From positions 216,224 to 280,223 of the forward strand of contig JANQAB010000001.1 of the NCBI GenBank assembly GCA_024707265.1: 64,000 nt of DNA, in the 5' to 3' direction. A program made the translations under genes and the position numbers. The notes below the pieces were generated by a model, which was not told the origin of the DNA, did not search any database, and was given only the letters and a program-made list of their open reading frames with translations. The DNA is from Sporocytophaga sp. GTDB taxonomy: Bacteria > Bacteroidota > Bacteroidia > Cytophagales > Cytophagaceae. Position 1 is the stretch's first letter. Each line of letters opens with the position of its first letter. This document shows positions 19,553-28,132 of the stretch, one piece after another.

Positions 19553-20571
19553 TTACTTCTTTAAAATCTCTACCTCCTGCAACTTTAATCCCGGCCCTGT
19601 GTATTCCAGCTTATTTTTTGTTTGATCACTTATAGGTTCCTGCAAATAAATGTCAAGCGTCCTGAGATCGCGATGAAGCTTGGTTTTGATTGCTCCTTTG
19701 CCATCCACTTTAAAATATTTTTTATTAGCATATGGTGCATAGGTATCGCCTTGGAAAGTAACCTGTAAATGATTTCCGTCAATCATCTTAACTTCTTGTA
19801 TTTGGCCTTTACCTTCAGAGCTTTTTTCTTCTGTTTCAGTTTCTCTGACTGGCATTGATTCTTTGCAAAGAATTAAAATCAGTTTGCCGTTTTTGAATTT
19901 AATATTATCACTGGTAAAATCTACTTTGTTACCATCAAAGGTATGAGATGCGGCAGACCACCTTTCCATATTCCATGAATTAAAATCGTCGGTCCACTTT
20001 AGATTGAAGGTTTTATCCTTTTTATATTCATAATACTTAACATAGTCGTATTCCGCAGACCTTGGTAATATTGAATCGTTCCAGGGGCCGGTCCAGTCAT
20101 AAAACTCTGAGATCCATATATTCATCATTATTTTCTGAGGTCTGTTCATTCTGGCAATATGTTCTCCATCTTGCCTGTATACTTCCTTCCCATCCACACT
20201 CCATGCAATATATTCGGGAGTCCAGTCAAAAGCATAGGTATGAAACGCCTCATGAGGGTTAAAGCCCAATACTTGTCTGTGCTCATGCATCTTATGCCTG
20301 CCTTCTATGGCATTAAACTGGGCTTCATTGTTGTACCTGCCTAATATCTCCAGATCGATTTCATTCCAGTTGGTTGTAAAATCCGGATTATCATAGAAAG
20401 TAAAAAGGAGCTGACAAGGCCACTTCCCTCTGCAGACTTCATACTTACTTCAAACCGACCATATAAAAAGGATTCATTGGTTCTAAGCTCTGCGCCCTTA
20501 TATTCTTTTGCTTTTGTTAAAAATGGAGTGAATACCAGAAGAACAAAAGCGATTAAGATGTATTTTTTCAT
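19553..20571 (-). CDS. Secreted GH16 beta-1,3-1,4-glucanase (lichenase), circularly permuted, frameshifted
   Basis: Joining the frames 20571-20341 and 20290-19553 gives about 339 residues. One T is missing near 20397-20401; the corrected text reads GLVSSFLLFYDNPDF. A signal peptide (MKKYILIAFVLLVFTPFLTKA) is followed directly by YKGAELRTNESFLYGRFEV, the middle of an ordinary GH16 enzyme. Next come the catalytic NEIDLEILG motif (nucleophile and acid/base Glu) and AFHTYAFDWTPEYIAWSVDG. Only afterwards comes the usual N-terminal part, WTDDFNSWNMERW and SHTFDGNKVDFTSDNIKF. This rearranged order matches the naturally permuted Fibrobacter succinogenes lichenase. The last ~80 residues are a separate beta-rich tail without a T9SS signature. 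It likely degrades mixed-linkage beta-glucan. Confidence 0.85.
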
Positions 20572-20631
20572 TGAATAAACGTTTGAAATTACCTTTACAA
20601 AGGTACAAGAAATGGTTAGTCTACAAATATG

Positions 20632-20654
20632 AAAAGCCTGTAATATTTACAGGC
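20632..20654 (-). terminator. Terminator of the small gene at 20692-20949
   Basis: GCCTGTAA at 20636-20643 pairs perfectly with TTACAGGC at 20647-20654 (loop of three), followed on the minus strand by TTTTC. It lies 38 bases past the stop of the minus-strand gene. Confidence 0.7.
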
Positions 20655-20691
20655 GGATAGCATAATTTTCTGAATTCAATCTGAAAATATC

Positions 20692-20949
20692 TTAAGCAGA
20701 AATATATTCCTTAGCTTTTCTAAGAAAACCGGATCTTGTCTTTACTTTCTGTATAGATTTGGCTAAACTGTCATAATTAATTACATATTTAATCCAGTTA
20801 TAGAAATCATTTTTTTCTTTATTTACGTGGTACATAAAGGTCTCCTCACTCATTTCCTTTAAGCCTTTCAATAGCTCATCTACATTGGTGAATACCTTTC
20901 CATCGTGGGAATAAAAGAATTTGTCAGGTGTCAGTTGTTGTAAGGACAT
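20692..20949 (-). CDS. Small conserved protein, DUF5752-like
   Basis: 85 residues, soluble and helical. The segment LKEMSEETFMYHVNKEKNDF followed by YNWIKYVINYDSLAKSI resembles the DUF5752 family, in which a short helical unit ends in a similar NDF-NWI motif. Function is unknown. It is a single gene with its own terminator, between the GH16 gene and the group II intron. The family assignment is from memory of the motif and is moderate. Confidence 0.65.
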   Translation of the reverse strand: MSLQQLTPDKFFYSHDGKVFTNVDELLKGLKEMSEETFMYHVNKEKNDFYNWIKYVINYDSLAKSIQKVKTRSGFLRKAKEYISA

Positions 20950-21120
20950 TTGTATTAAAGAGTTATGATTCGTTAATACATGTAAAATGCTTTTAAAGGA
21001 AACATAGTTCCCCTACTGTTAAGGTTTAGGGGAAAATAATTAGAAAAGATTTCATGATGATAGAATGTCATAAGCATTCACCTTAGAATACATCTTTTGT
21101 CCCTTAGGTCTGGCAGGGAA

Positions 21121-23089
21121 ATCGAGTAGGAAAATAGCCCTTATTGGGCTATTTGTCCTCTCACACCACCGTACGTACCGGTCTGGTATACGGCGGTTTG
21201 TTAAAACATAGATGGCTGTCCTTGAGTTTGTCTGTAATAGTAAGAAAAACCTTGGTATCCCTGTTTCTTCCAGAAGCTTTTGGTAAGGGTTCTTTTAAGT
21301 ATTGGACTATGTGCTATTCTACACGGGCCTTTGCTTGTGTTACCCCACTGGTAAGCCTTTGACTTTGACACTCCTAGTTTGATCAGATTACTTATTTTGG
21401 TCCTTATCCGCTTCCAATTACGCCATTTTGCTATACGCAAACGTGTTCTGATCTGCTCGTCAAGTTCTTCCAATTTAATCATAGCTTGTGCTATCTTAAA
21501 ATAGTTTACCCAACCTCTAATTATATCATCCAGTTTCTTGAGTTTGATACTTTCAGCTGTCGCGTCTCTTGAACTTGTAATCTTCTTACATGTTTCCTTG
21601 ATACTTTTCAATGTTTGAGCACCTAGTCTTATCAAGAATTCTCCTTTCATTTTGTAAAAGGAAAAACCTAGCAATTGGCTTTCTTTTGGACGGCTGATTC
21701 TCGTCTTCGATCTGTTAACTTTTAGGAGTAGCTTGTCTTCTATGTATTTGCTGATACTCTCTGCTACTCGTTTGGCTGACTTTTCACTTCTTACATAGAT
21801 ACTGCAGTCATACGCATACCTTACGTATTTAAGCCCTCGTCTTTGTAACTCTTTGTCCAATTCGTGTAGCATAATATTAGACAGTAAGGGGCTTAACGGA
21901 CTCCCTTGTGGCGTTCCCTCACTACGGGGACTTGTTACTCCTCCTTCCATTATACCACTCCGAAGATAGCAGCCTATTAATTTTAATAGCCGGATATCTC
22001 TTATCTTCTCTGAAACAAGACATAGCAGTTTCTGGTGATTCATCTTGTCGAAGAACTTCTCTAGGTCAAGCTCGATTATCCACGTATAGCCTCTTTGCAA
22101 ATATTCCTGGGCTTTCTTTACTGCCTGATGAGCATTCTTTCCTGGCCTGAATCCATAACTGCGGGGAGAAAAATCAATCTCGTATAGCGGACTTAAAAAT
22201 TGGTAAATACATTGCTGGATAAACCTGTCTAAGACTGTGGGAATACCTAACATTCTCATTCCTCCTGGTTTGGGTATCTCTACCTTTCTTACTGGACTTG
22301 GTTTGTAACTGCTTTCTAGAATACTTTTCCGTAAAGCCTGGTAGTGGGTATAGATAAAAGGTCGAAGGCTATCGAACTGCTGATTATCTATCCCACTGGC
22401 TCCTTTATTGCGTTCTACCGCTTTAAGGGATTTTTCCAGGTTCTTAAAGGTTAATATATTTTCTAGCATTTACTTAAACTCATTTTTTACGCATCCTGAG
22501 TGTAATATCATCTCTTCTTAGTATGGCTAAGCTCCTCTTATATTCTACTTTCAGTTTCCGACTTATCCTCATATAAGCAGTTCTCTTACGTGTTTCGGCT
22601 TTTACTTTTTTTTTTCGCTTTCTAAGTTCCTTGATATCCACCCAATTTTAACATTCGGCCCTTCGTGATTCCTGTGAGACCTCTCCGCTTTTTTTTTCAC
22701 GAAGCTCGTTTACCTTCACTACTATGACCTCTGCTGACTTCTTGCAATACCCAGTAATATCCCTATTATTAGTTGCCGCTTCGAGATGCGCTTCTCTCGT
22801 TACCAACATATTACAAGATCTCTCAGGGTAAATTTATTTTCTTTCCATTCATGTAGCTTCTGCATTTACATTATTACATTCTGTGTAGTGTCGGACTTTT
22901 GTTTCTTTGGCAACATTATCCATGTAATATCTACCTCTTATGCAGTTTCTGTTCGTAAGCTCAAATGTTTGCCGTAAGCTTCCTTCAGATTCGCAGTTAC
23001 CCACGACACCCTTGCTTTTGGCTAATGCTAGGCACTACAACCCGCACTCGGGACTTGCACCCTAGAGAAAATAAATATGCCTGACGCAC
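21121..23089 (-). mobile_element. Group II intron (IIC-like), 1969 bases, minus strand
   Basis: The 5' end reads GTGCGTCAGG at 23089, matching the GUGYG consensus, and the first part includes a GGGTGCAAGTCCC motif. The reverse transcriptase gene is at 22469-21201. Domain V is at 21196-21166 (stem CCACCGTA with TACGGCGG). Domain VI is at about 21158-21126 (stem AAATAGCCC with GGGCTATTT). The 3' end reads CCTACTCGAT, ending at 21121. The region 22470-23089 is intron RNA (domains I-IV), not a gene. The 5' exon is the GH10 terminator: stem, then TTTTTATG, then the intron. Insertion behind a terminator hairpin and an ORF without an endonuclease domain fit class IIC. Confidence 0.82.
21201..22469 (-). 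CDS. ltrA: Group II intron reverse transcriptase/maturase with altered YADD motif
   Basis: 422 residues, the size of maturases lacking the HNH endonuclease. RT blocks are present: RKVEIPKPGGMRMLGIPTVL, SYGFRPGKNAHQAV, IIELDLEKFFDKMNH, GTPQGSPLSPLLSNIMLHEL, LLGFSFYKMKGE. The maturase part ends with the AYQWGNTSKG and AHSPILKRTL segments. The catalytic box reads YAYD instead of YADD: the codon at 21812-21810 is TAT where GAT is expected, so the first metal-binding Asp of the pair is Tyr. This should abolish reverse transcription while leaving maturase (splicing) function possible. The gene lies inside the intron. Confidence 0.92.
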   Translation of the reverse strand: MLENILTFKNLEKSLKAVERNKGASGIDNQQFDSLRPFIYTHYQALRKSILESSYKPSPVRKVEIPKPGGMRMLGIPTVLDRFIQQCIYQFLSPLYEIDFSPRSYGFRPGKNAHQAVKKAQEYLQRGYTWIIELDLEKFFDKMNHQKLLCLVSEKIRDIRLLKLIGCYLRSGIMEGGVTSPRSEGTPQGSPLSPLLSNIMLHELDKELQRRGLKYVRYAYDCSIYVRSEKSAKRVAESISKYIEDKLLLKVNRSKTRISRPKESQLLGFSFYKMKGEFLIRLGAQTLKSIKETCKKITSSRDATAESIKLKKLDDIIRGWVNYFKIAQAMIKLEELDEQIRTRLRIAKWRNWKRIRTKISNLIKLGVSKSKAYQWGNTSKGPCRIAHSPILKRTLTKSFWKKQGYQGFSYYYRQTQGQPSMF

Positions 23090-23120
23090 CATAAAAAGGG
23101 ATCACCCATTGGATGATCCC
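23090..23120 (-). terminator. GH10 terminator and 5' exon of the group II intron
   Basis: The stem GGGATCA (23098-23104) pairs with TGATCCC (23114-23120), and on the minus strand it is followed by TTTTTATG (23097-23090) and then the intron GTGCG. It lies 35 bases after the GH10 stop. The intron is thus eight bases after the stem. Confidence 0.8.
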
Positions 23121-23154
23121 TCAAAAAAACAACAACTTAAAAAAACAACTATTA

Positions 23155-26100
23155 CTATTGAAGCTTCACAAGCTTTGAGACTTCAATGCTTCCAGATACA
23201 TATTCAATAGTCATCAAATAGGTACCTCCTTTCAGATCTTGTCCGATACTGCTGGTCTGATCTGAAGGTATATCATTCAATGCTTCTACTTCTGCTCCAT
23301 AGATATTTGTAATCCTTAAATGTCTTATGGCCATATTAGAAGTAATCTTAAAGGATTCGCTTGATGGATTTGGAACTATTCCGGTAAAGACTTTATAACC
23401 TCCGGAGAAAACACCTGTAGCAACACTTACATTCAGAGATACAGGACTTGAAGTAGTTACCCCTCCATTGCTGTCTGTTGCTTTCACCAATACCTCATGA
23501 CTACCAGGACTTGCATTCTTATATTCGAATATATATGGTGAAGAAGTTGAAGAACCTACCAATTGACCATCCAGATAATACTCTACCTTGGTAATTGTCC
23601 CATCAGGATCATCAACTGATACATCAAACGTGATAACATCACCGACAATATTTTCATTTGTAACAGGAGCGTTTATCGTGATTACCGAGGGCTGATTCCT
23701 ATTGACAACAACAGCAGTCGGAGTAGAGGCAGCTTTACATCCGGCTCCATTCGTAACTTCTACAGAATAGCTTCCAGAGGTTGCTGCAGTGTAACTGGCA
23801 TCTGTTCCTACCTGCTCACTACCATTAAACCACTTATAACTTAAGCCTGTTCCGGCATTTGCATTCAGCACCACCCTATTGCCTTCCACAATAGTTGTAG
23901 ATCCTGCTGCTGTAATAGTCGCTGGTGGCGTGGGGTTTACTTTAACCTCAACAGCATCCGAAGTAACCGACTGGCCGTTTGCAGTAACAGTTACAGAGTA
24001 GATTCCCGACTGCGTAGCGGTAAAAGAAGCTGCAGTTGCTCCGTCAATGACAGCATCTCCCCGTTTCCACTGATAGGTATAATCTGTGCCTGTACTTGCG
24101 TTCAGAACCACTGAAGATCCTTCACAGACTGTAGTACTTCCTGTAGTCGTTATTTGTGCTTCTAACTGAAAATTGCCTTCACTCATTTCCACTTTATCTA
24201 TCACTATACATGTAGAGTTATTTCCTACATAGAATTTCAGTTTAGAAACAGCATCTGTTGTAGTAGCATTGAACTCCATTGTAAACAACTGCGATGTAGT
24301 GGTAAGATCAACCGATTTACTAAAATAAGTAGTATAAGGATCTGCATCTTGCTGAACACTGACAGACATACTTCTGGCGGCATCAGCTTTAGCCATAAAA
24401 CTAATTTTATAATTTTTTCCTTCAATTATTGGCGTTGCTTGTCTCACCTGCACATGCCACTCTGCAGTTCCAGGAGTAGCAGGGCATATTTTCAGAGAGT
24501 TAGTTCCTGACATATTTCCGTTTGTAATAACGGTCATAGTACCACTTGCGCTGCTGTTATTCTGAATTTCCCATTCGGTAGTACCCTGATCGAACTCTCC
24601 ATTTTTAATCAGCGGAGTTCTTGGATTCCCTACAGTTATTGAAACTTCAGAAGAAGTAACTTTATTTCCGGAATTGTCTGAAGCAACAGCTGTAAGTTTA
24701 TAGTTTCCTTCTGCCACACTGTTCCAGTCAAAGGTATAAGGTTCAGTAGCATCCTCTCCCAACTTCGTTGTTCCGTTATAGAACTCGACTTTGGTAATGT
24801 TTCCGTCTGCATCACTTGCAGTTGCAGTAAGTGTGATATTGGCACCTACTTTAAATGTTGCATTGTTTGCCGGACCAGTTAGCTGCACTTTTGGCAATTC
24901 ACCATTACTTGTACATGCACCTGTTGCACAAGCAGGATAGCCTACGCTTGTTCTTCCAGATACATAATTTTTAAGCCAGGTAAAGGCAGGCTTTTCAGTT
25001 CCCGAACTGCTCATAATCCCGGTACCTGTTCTCCATGTTGCACCTGAAATATACCCCCACAGCGTAACACCGGCAACAGCTGGATGCTCCCAGTATACAG
25101 GGAAGTGAGTCTTATAGCTGTTTTCCTGTTGACTATTGTTACTTTCGGATTCAACACCACCATTCAGATCCAGCTCTGTGACAAATACAGGAACACCACT
25201 GGTTGCCATGAGATCCACTGCTGACTTTAACTGAGAAGCGCTTGTCTGATCCACATTAAAGCAATGAGCCTGAGTTCCGAAACCATCTATCAAACCTCTG
25301 TCGCGAAGTGCTTTAACCAAGCCTAACATACTATTAATTTTACTGGTATTGTTTTCTAACCCATAGTCATTAAGGACAAGCTTGGTATTAGGGAACAAGG
25401 CACGAGCCTGTGTAAAGACCCAAATCTGCCAGTCATAGCCAGTGCTTCCTGTACCACCTAATAGTCTTTCGAAAACCGGATTATCTGTCTGGTGGCCTGC
25501 GAGCTGTTCATTAATAACATCAACCTGGTCTGTTAATGGGTATCTTTGAGCAACAGCAGTCATATACTCTAGAGCTTCTTCCCTTGCCTCGGCTACTGAG
25601 CTCAGATTTTTGAACCAGGACGGATATTGACTTGCCCACATCAACGCATGATAACGGAACATCATATTGTTGTTCTTTGCATGATTATAAGACACATCTG
25701 CTCCTCCCCAGTTAAACTGATCTCTCGTTCCTTCTACAGGTCCCCACTTACAGCTGTTCTCAGCTGTAACACCATTCCAGTAAGTGTTGTAATTAATTTG
25801 AGGAGCACCCGGTATAATATTAGCAAGGTATTTCCCTTTGCAGGCACTCATTCCCCTTTGTGTGACATTGGTAGTTCCAACAGTGATAACTACCCCTACA
25901 GAAGTAAATGTAACGCCTCTATTGTTTGTTGCTCTTGCCTTAATGGTATAAGTTCCTGCAGGTACACATCCCCACACATATTTATAAGTATAATTGGTAT
26001 GTGATGTAGCTTCCCCTAAAAGAGTGGTTCCATTAAAAAATTCAACCTTTGTGACTGTTCCGTTATTGGTTGATTTTCCAATATCTGAAGCATATACATG

Positions 26101-26247
26101 GATCTCAACATCAGTTCCGGCCTTAAAATAGGCATTGCTATGCGGCATAGTAACAGAACACGATGGAGGATAATTTAATGTCTGTGCCTGGAGCAACGTA
26201 ATGAGCCCAAGCAGAAAGACAAGTATAAGTAAACCTTTTCCTTTCAT
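23155..26247 (-). CDS. Secreted multidomain GH10 endo-beta-1,4-xylanase with T9SS type A sorting domain
   Basis: 1030 residues. Signal peptide (GLLILVFLLGLITLLQAQ), then Ig-like domain 1 (~25-125), then GH10 (~130-440). The acid/base Glu is in DVINEQLAGH (about E247) and the nucleophile in VFVTELDLNG (about E358); the WASQYPSWF and NDYGLENN segments are also typical. Ig-like domain 2 (VQLTGPANNATF, KVEFYNGTTKLGED) follows, then a CBM4/9-like domain (LIKNGEFDQGTTEWEIQNN), two Ig/PKD-like repeats starting TTTGSTTVCEGSSVVL and TAAGSTTIVEGNRVVL, a last Ig-like domain and a T9SS type A tail (IVPNPSSESFKI, GGTYLMTIEY). It cleaves xylan outside the cell. A single-gene unit; the group II intron follows its terminator. 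Confidence 0.95.
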   Translation of the reverse strand: MKGKGLLILVFLLGLITLLQAQTLNYPPSCSVTMPHSNAYFKAGTDVEIHVYASDIGKSTNNGTVTKVEFFNGTTLLGEATSHTNYTYKYVWGCVPAGTYTIKARATNNRGVTFTSVGVVITVGTTNVTQRGMSACKGKYLANIIPGAPQINYNTYWNGVTAENSCKWGPVEGTRDQFNWGGADVSYNHAKNNNMMFRYHALMWASQYPSWFKNLSSVAEAREEALEYMTAVAQRYPLTDQVDVINEQLAGHQTDNPVFERLLGGTGSTGYDWQIWVFTQARALFPNTKLVLNDYGLENNTSKINSMLGLVKALRDRGLIDGFGTQAHCFNVDQTSASQLKSAVDLMATSGVPVFVTELDLNGGVESESNNSQQENSYKTHFPVYWEHPAVAGVTLWGYISGATWRTGTGIMSSSGTEKPAFTWLKNYVSGRTSVGYPACATGACTSNGELPKVQLTGPANNATFKVGANITLTATASDADGNITKVEFYNGTTKLGEDATEPYTFDWNSVAEGNYKLTAVASDNSGNKVTSSEVSITVGNPRTPLIKNGEFDQGTTEWEIQNNSSASGTMTVITNGNMSGTNSLKICPATPGTAEWHVQVRQATPIIEGKNYKISFMAKADAARSMSVSVQQDADPYTTYFSKSVDLTTTSQLFTMEFNATTTDAVSKLKFYVGNNSTCIVIDKVEMSEGNFQLEAQITTTGSTTVCEGSSVVLNASTGTDYTYQWKRGDAVIDGATAASFTATQSGIYSVTVTANGQSVTSDAVEVKVNPTPPATITAAGSTTIVEGNRVVLNANAGTGLSYKWFNGSEQVGTDASYTAATSGSYSVEVTNGAGCKAASTPTAVVVNRNQPSVITINAPVTNENIVGDVITFDVSVDDPDGTITKVEYYLDGQLVGSSTSSPYIFEYKNASPGSHEVLVKATDSNGGVTTSSPVSLNVSVATGVFSGGYKVFTGIVPNPSSESFKITSNMAIRHLRITNIYGAEVEALNDIPSDQTSSIGQDLKGGTYLMTIEYVSGSIEVSKLVKLQ

Positions 26248-26499
26248 AGAAATTATTTCAAGTTGAGTTTGAAGCGGTATTATTCGTCCCTCTCACACAT
26301 TGGATTATCCTGATTGTTTAAAAAAAGATCAGTCAAAACTCCCAAAAAGTATTAGATGGAATTAAACTTTCTACCCGAAAGTCAATAAAAAGTAAACCGA
26401 AAAAAATTTTATTTAATCGACCAATTATCCTATTCGAACTAATAATGAAATGAACTCCTAAAATTATAGAGGTTATTAAAAAAAGGAAATGATGTCCTA

Positions 26500-28131
26500 T
26501 TAACGGACAACCGTAATATTGGTAAGTTTTTTATTGTCAATGGTTATAACATAGTATCCGGTGGTTACAATGTCACCTCCGGTACCAGTACCATCCCAGG
26601 TTGCAGGAGCAGTGAACTCACGAATAACATTTCCATTCATATCAAATATTCTCACAACACCTGGCTTATCAATAAAATAAGAACTTTGTTGCCCACCATC
26701 AAGGGGAGAAATAACAGGATCACAATCAGAGGTTCTGTATATTATAAGATCCGCATCAAGTAAAATACGGCATCCTCTCTGATCTTTCAGACGGAGCATA
26801 TAATTACCTGCCGGAATATTTGCAAACACGCCTGAAGCACTGTGAATTGTGTCATTTTTACCGGGCTCATTCAAAAAGTACGTAACAGGAGGCTGAAACC
26901 CTTCTGCTGACAGCTCAACACTAAAACCTGTGCCTTCTCTGCAATCCTGACTTAATATTTTATAGCCATAGGACTTTACCTCCATACAGGAACCAGTCAC
27001 GTTAAGTTTCCACGGCTTGTGGTAAAGCGTAAGCAAAGGCAATGCAGGATTGGTAATCTCTGCGTTATACTCTCCTACATCTGAGAGATTAACCTTACTA
27101 ATGCTAAAATCAGAAGAAGTTTCAGCGTCTATTAAATTATTATTCTTATACCATGCATATTGATTTCCGCTTAAAGCTTCCTCTTCATCCACACTAAAAT
27201 TTATAGAATCGAGCAGTCTTACATTCTTTTCAGACCTCTCTCCAATAGAATCCTGAGGAGCATAATCAAAATTCGAAAATCCCTTCAATTGAGTTAATGG
27301 TAAAAGATCTTTAAATGTCAGCTTATTATTAATGACAGTTAGTTTTCTCAAAGAAGGCTTATTAGAAAAATCAGGAAGAGTTGTGAGCAAATTCTCCTCA
27401 GCATATAATTCCTCGAGAGTAGTGTTGTTCTCTAACTCTGAAAGATCTTCTAACTGATTTCCCCAGCAATAAATAATCTTAAGGCCTGACAGTTTTTCAA
27501 TACCATTAAGGTTTTTAAGTCTGTTGCGGTCACAATGAAACTCATTAAGTTTGATATTTTTCGAAAAATCTGGAAGGCTATCAAACCTGTTCACCCCTAA
27601 TTGAAGATTTTCAAGAGAAGTAAGGTATTGAAGTCCGGAAATCCATGAAAGCTGATTTCCTGACAGAAATAATTTCTGAAGTTTTGTAAATCCCCGTAAT
27701 TCAGGGAAAAATGTGAGTTTATTATAATATAACTGTATCTGTATAAGGTTTGTATTCCCTATTACAAAATCCGCATTGGTCAGCTGATTATTGTTCAGGT
27801 AGATGTATTCCAGATTGGTGATAGCAGAAAGATTTGGTACTGTCTTGATCTTATTATTTGAAGCATCGATTTTAAAAACAGATTTAAAATTTTCTATGCC
27901 TGTAAGATCTGAAATGTTTGCATTGGTCAGGATAAGATCAAAAAGAAAATTGTTAGCAGCCGTAATATTCAATTTACCACCGAGCATCACCGAAGGATAT
28001 CTTGACTGTAATACATTTCTCAAATTAGTATCAGGCAGAGTCAAAGTCTGAGAATAGACCTTATGCACTGAAAGTATCAGAGTCAGGGTTATGCCTATCA
28101 GCCTTAATATATTTTTAAAAATTCTGCTCAT
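26500..28131 (-). CDS. Secreted leucine-rich-repeat protein with type B (CHU_C) sorting domain (module 2 cargo)
   Basis: 543 residues. A signal peptide (LIGITLTLILSVHKVYSQ) precedes about ten leucine-rich repeats to ~residue 290 (NLEYIYLNNNQLTNADF, LQKLFLSGNQLSWISGL, LKIIYCWGNQLEDLSELE). An Ig-like segment and a SprB-like repeat follow (FQPPVTYFLNEP, PAGNYMLRLKDQRGC). The C-terminus resembles the type B sorting domain of the LamG protein at 17613: ISPLDGGQQSSYFI, VRIFDMNGNVIREF, TWDGTGTGGDIVTTGYYVI. The start is one base beyond the anti-sigma stop, so it is co-transcribed with the sigma and anti-sigma genes. Probably a surface or secreted ligand-binding protein. Confidence 0.87.
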   Translation of the reverse strand: MSRIFKNILRLIGITLTLILSVHKVYSQTLTLPDTNLRNVLQSRYPSVMLGGKLNITAANNFLFDLILTNANISDLTGIENFKSVFKIDASNNKIKTVPNLSAITNLEYIYLNNNQLTNADFVIGNTNLIQIQLYYNKLTFFPELRGFTKLQKLFLSGNQLSWISGLQYLTSLENLQLGVNRFDSLPDFSKNIKLNEFHCDRNRLKNLNGIEKLSGLKIIYCWGNQLEDLSELENNTTLEELYAEENLLTTLPDFSNKPSLRKLTVINNKLTFKDLLPLTQLKGFSNFDYAPQDSIGERSEKNVRLLDSINFSVDEEEALSGNQYAWYKNNNLIDAETSSDFSISKVNLSDVGEYNAEITNPALPLLTLYHKPWKLNVTGSCMEVKSYGYKILSQDCREGTGFSVELSAEGFQPPVTYFLNEPGKNDTIHSASGVFANIPAGNYMLRLKDQRGCRILLDADLIIYRTSDCDPVISPLDGGQQSSYFIDKPGVVRIFDMNGNVIREFTAPATWDGTGTGGDIVTTGYYVITIDNKKLTNITVVR

Positions 28132-28132
28132 T

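Noticed and set aside
22786..22977. Plus-strand frame within the group II intron
   Set aside because: Cys/Phe-rich shadow of structured intron RNA; not coding.
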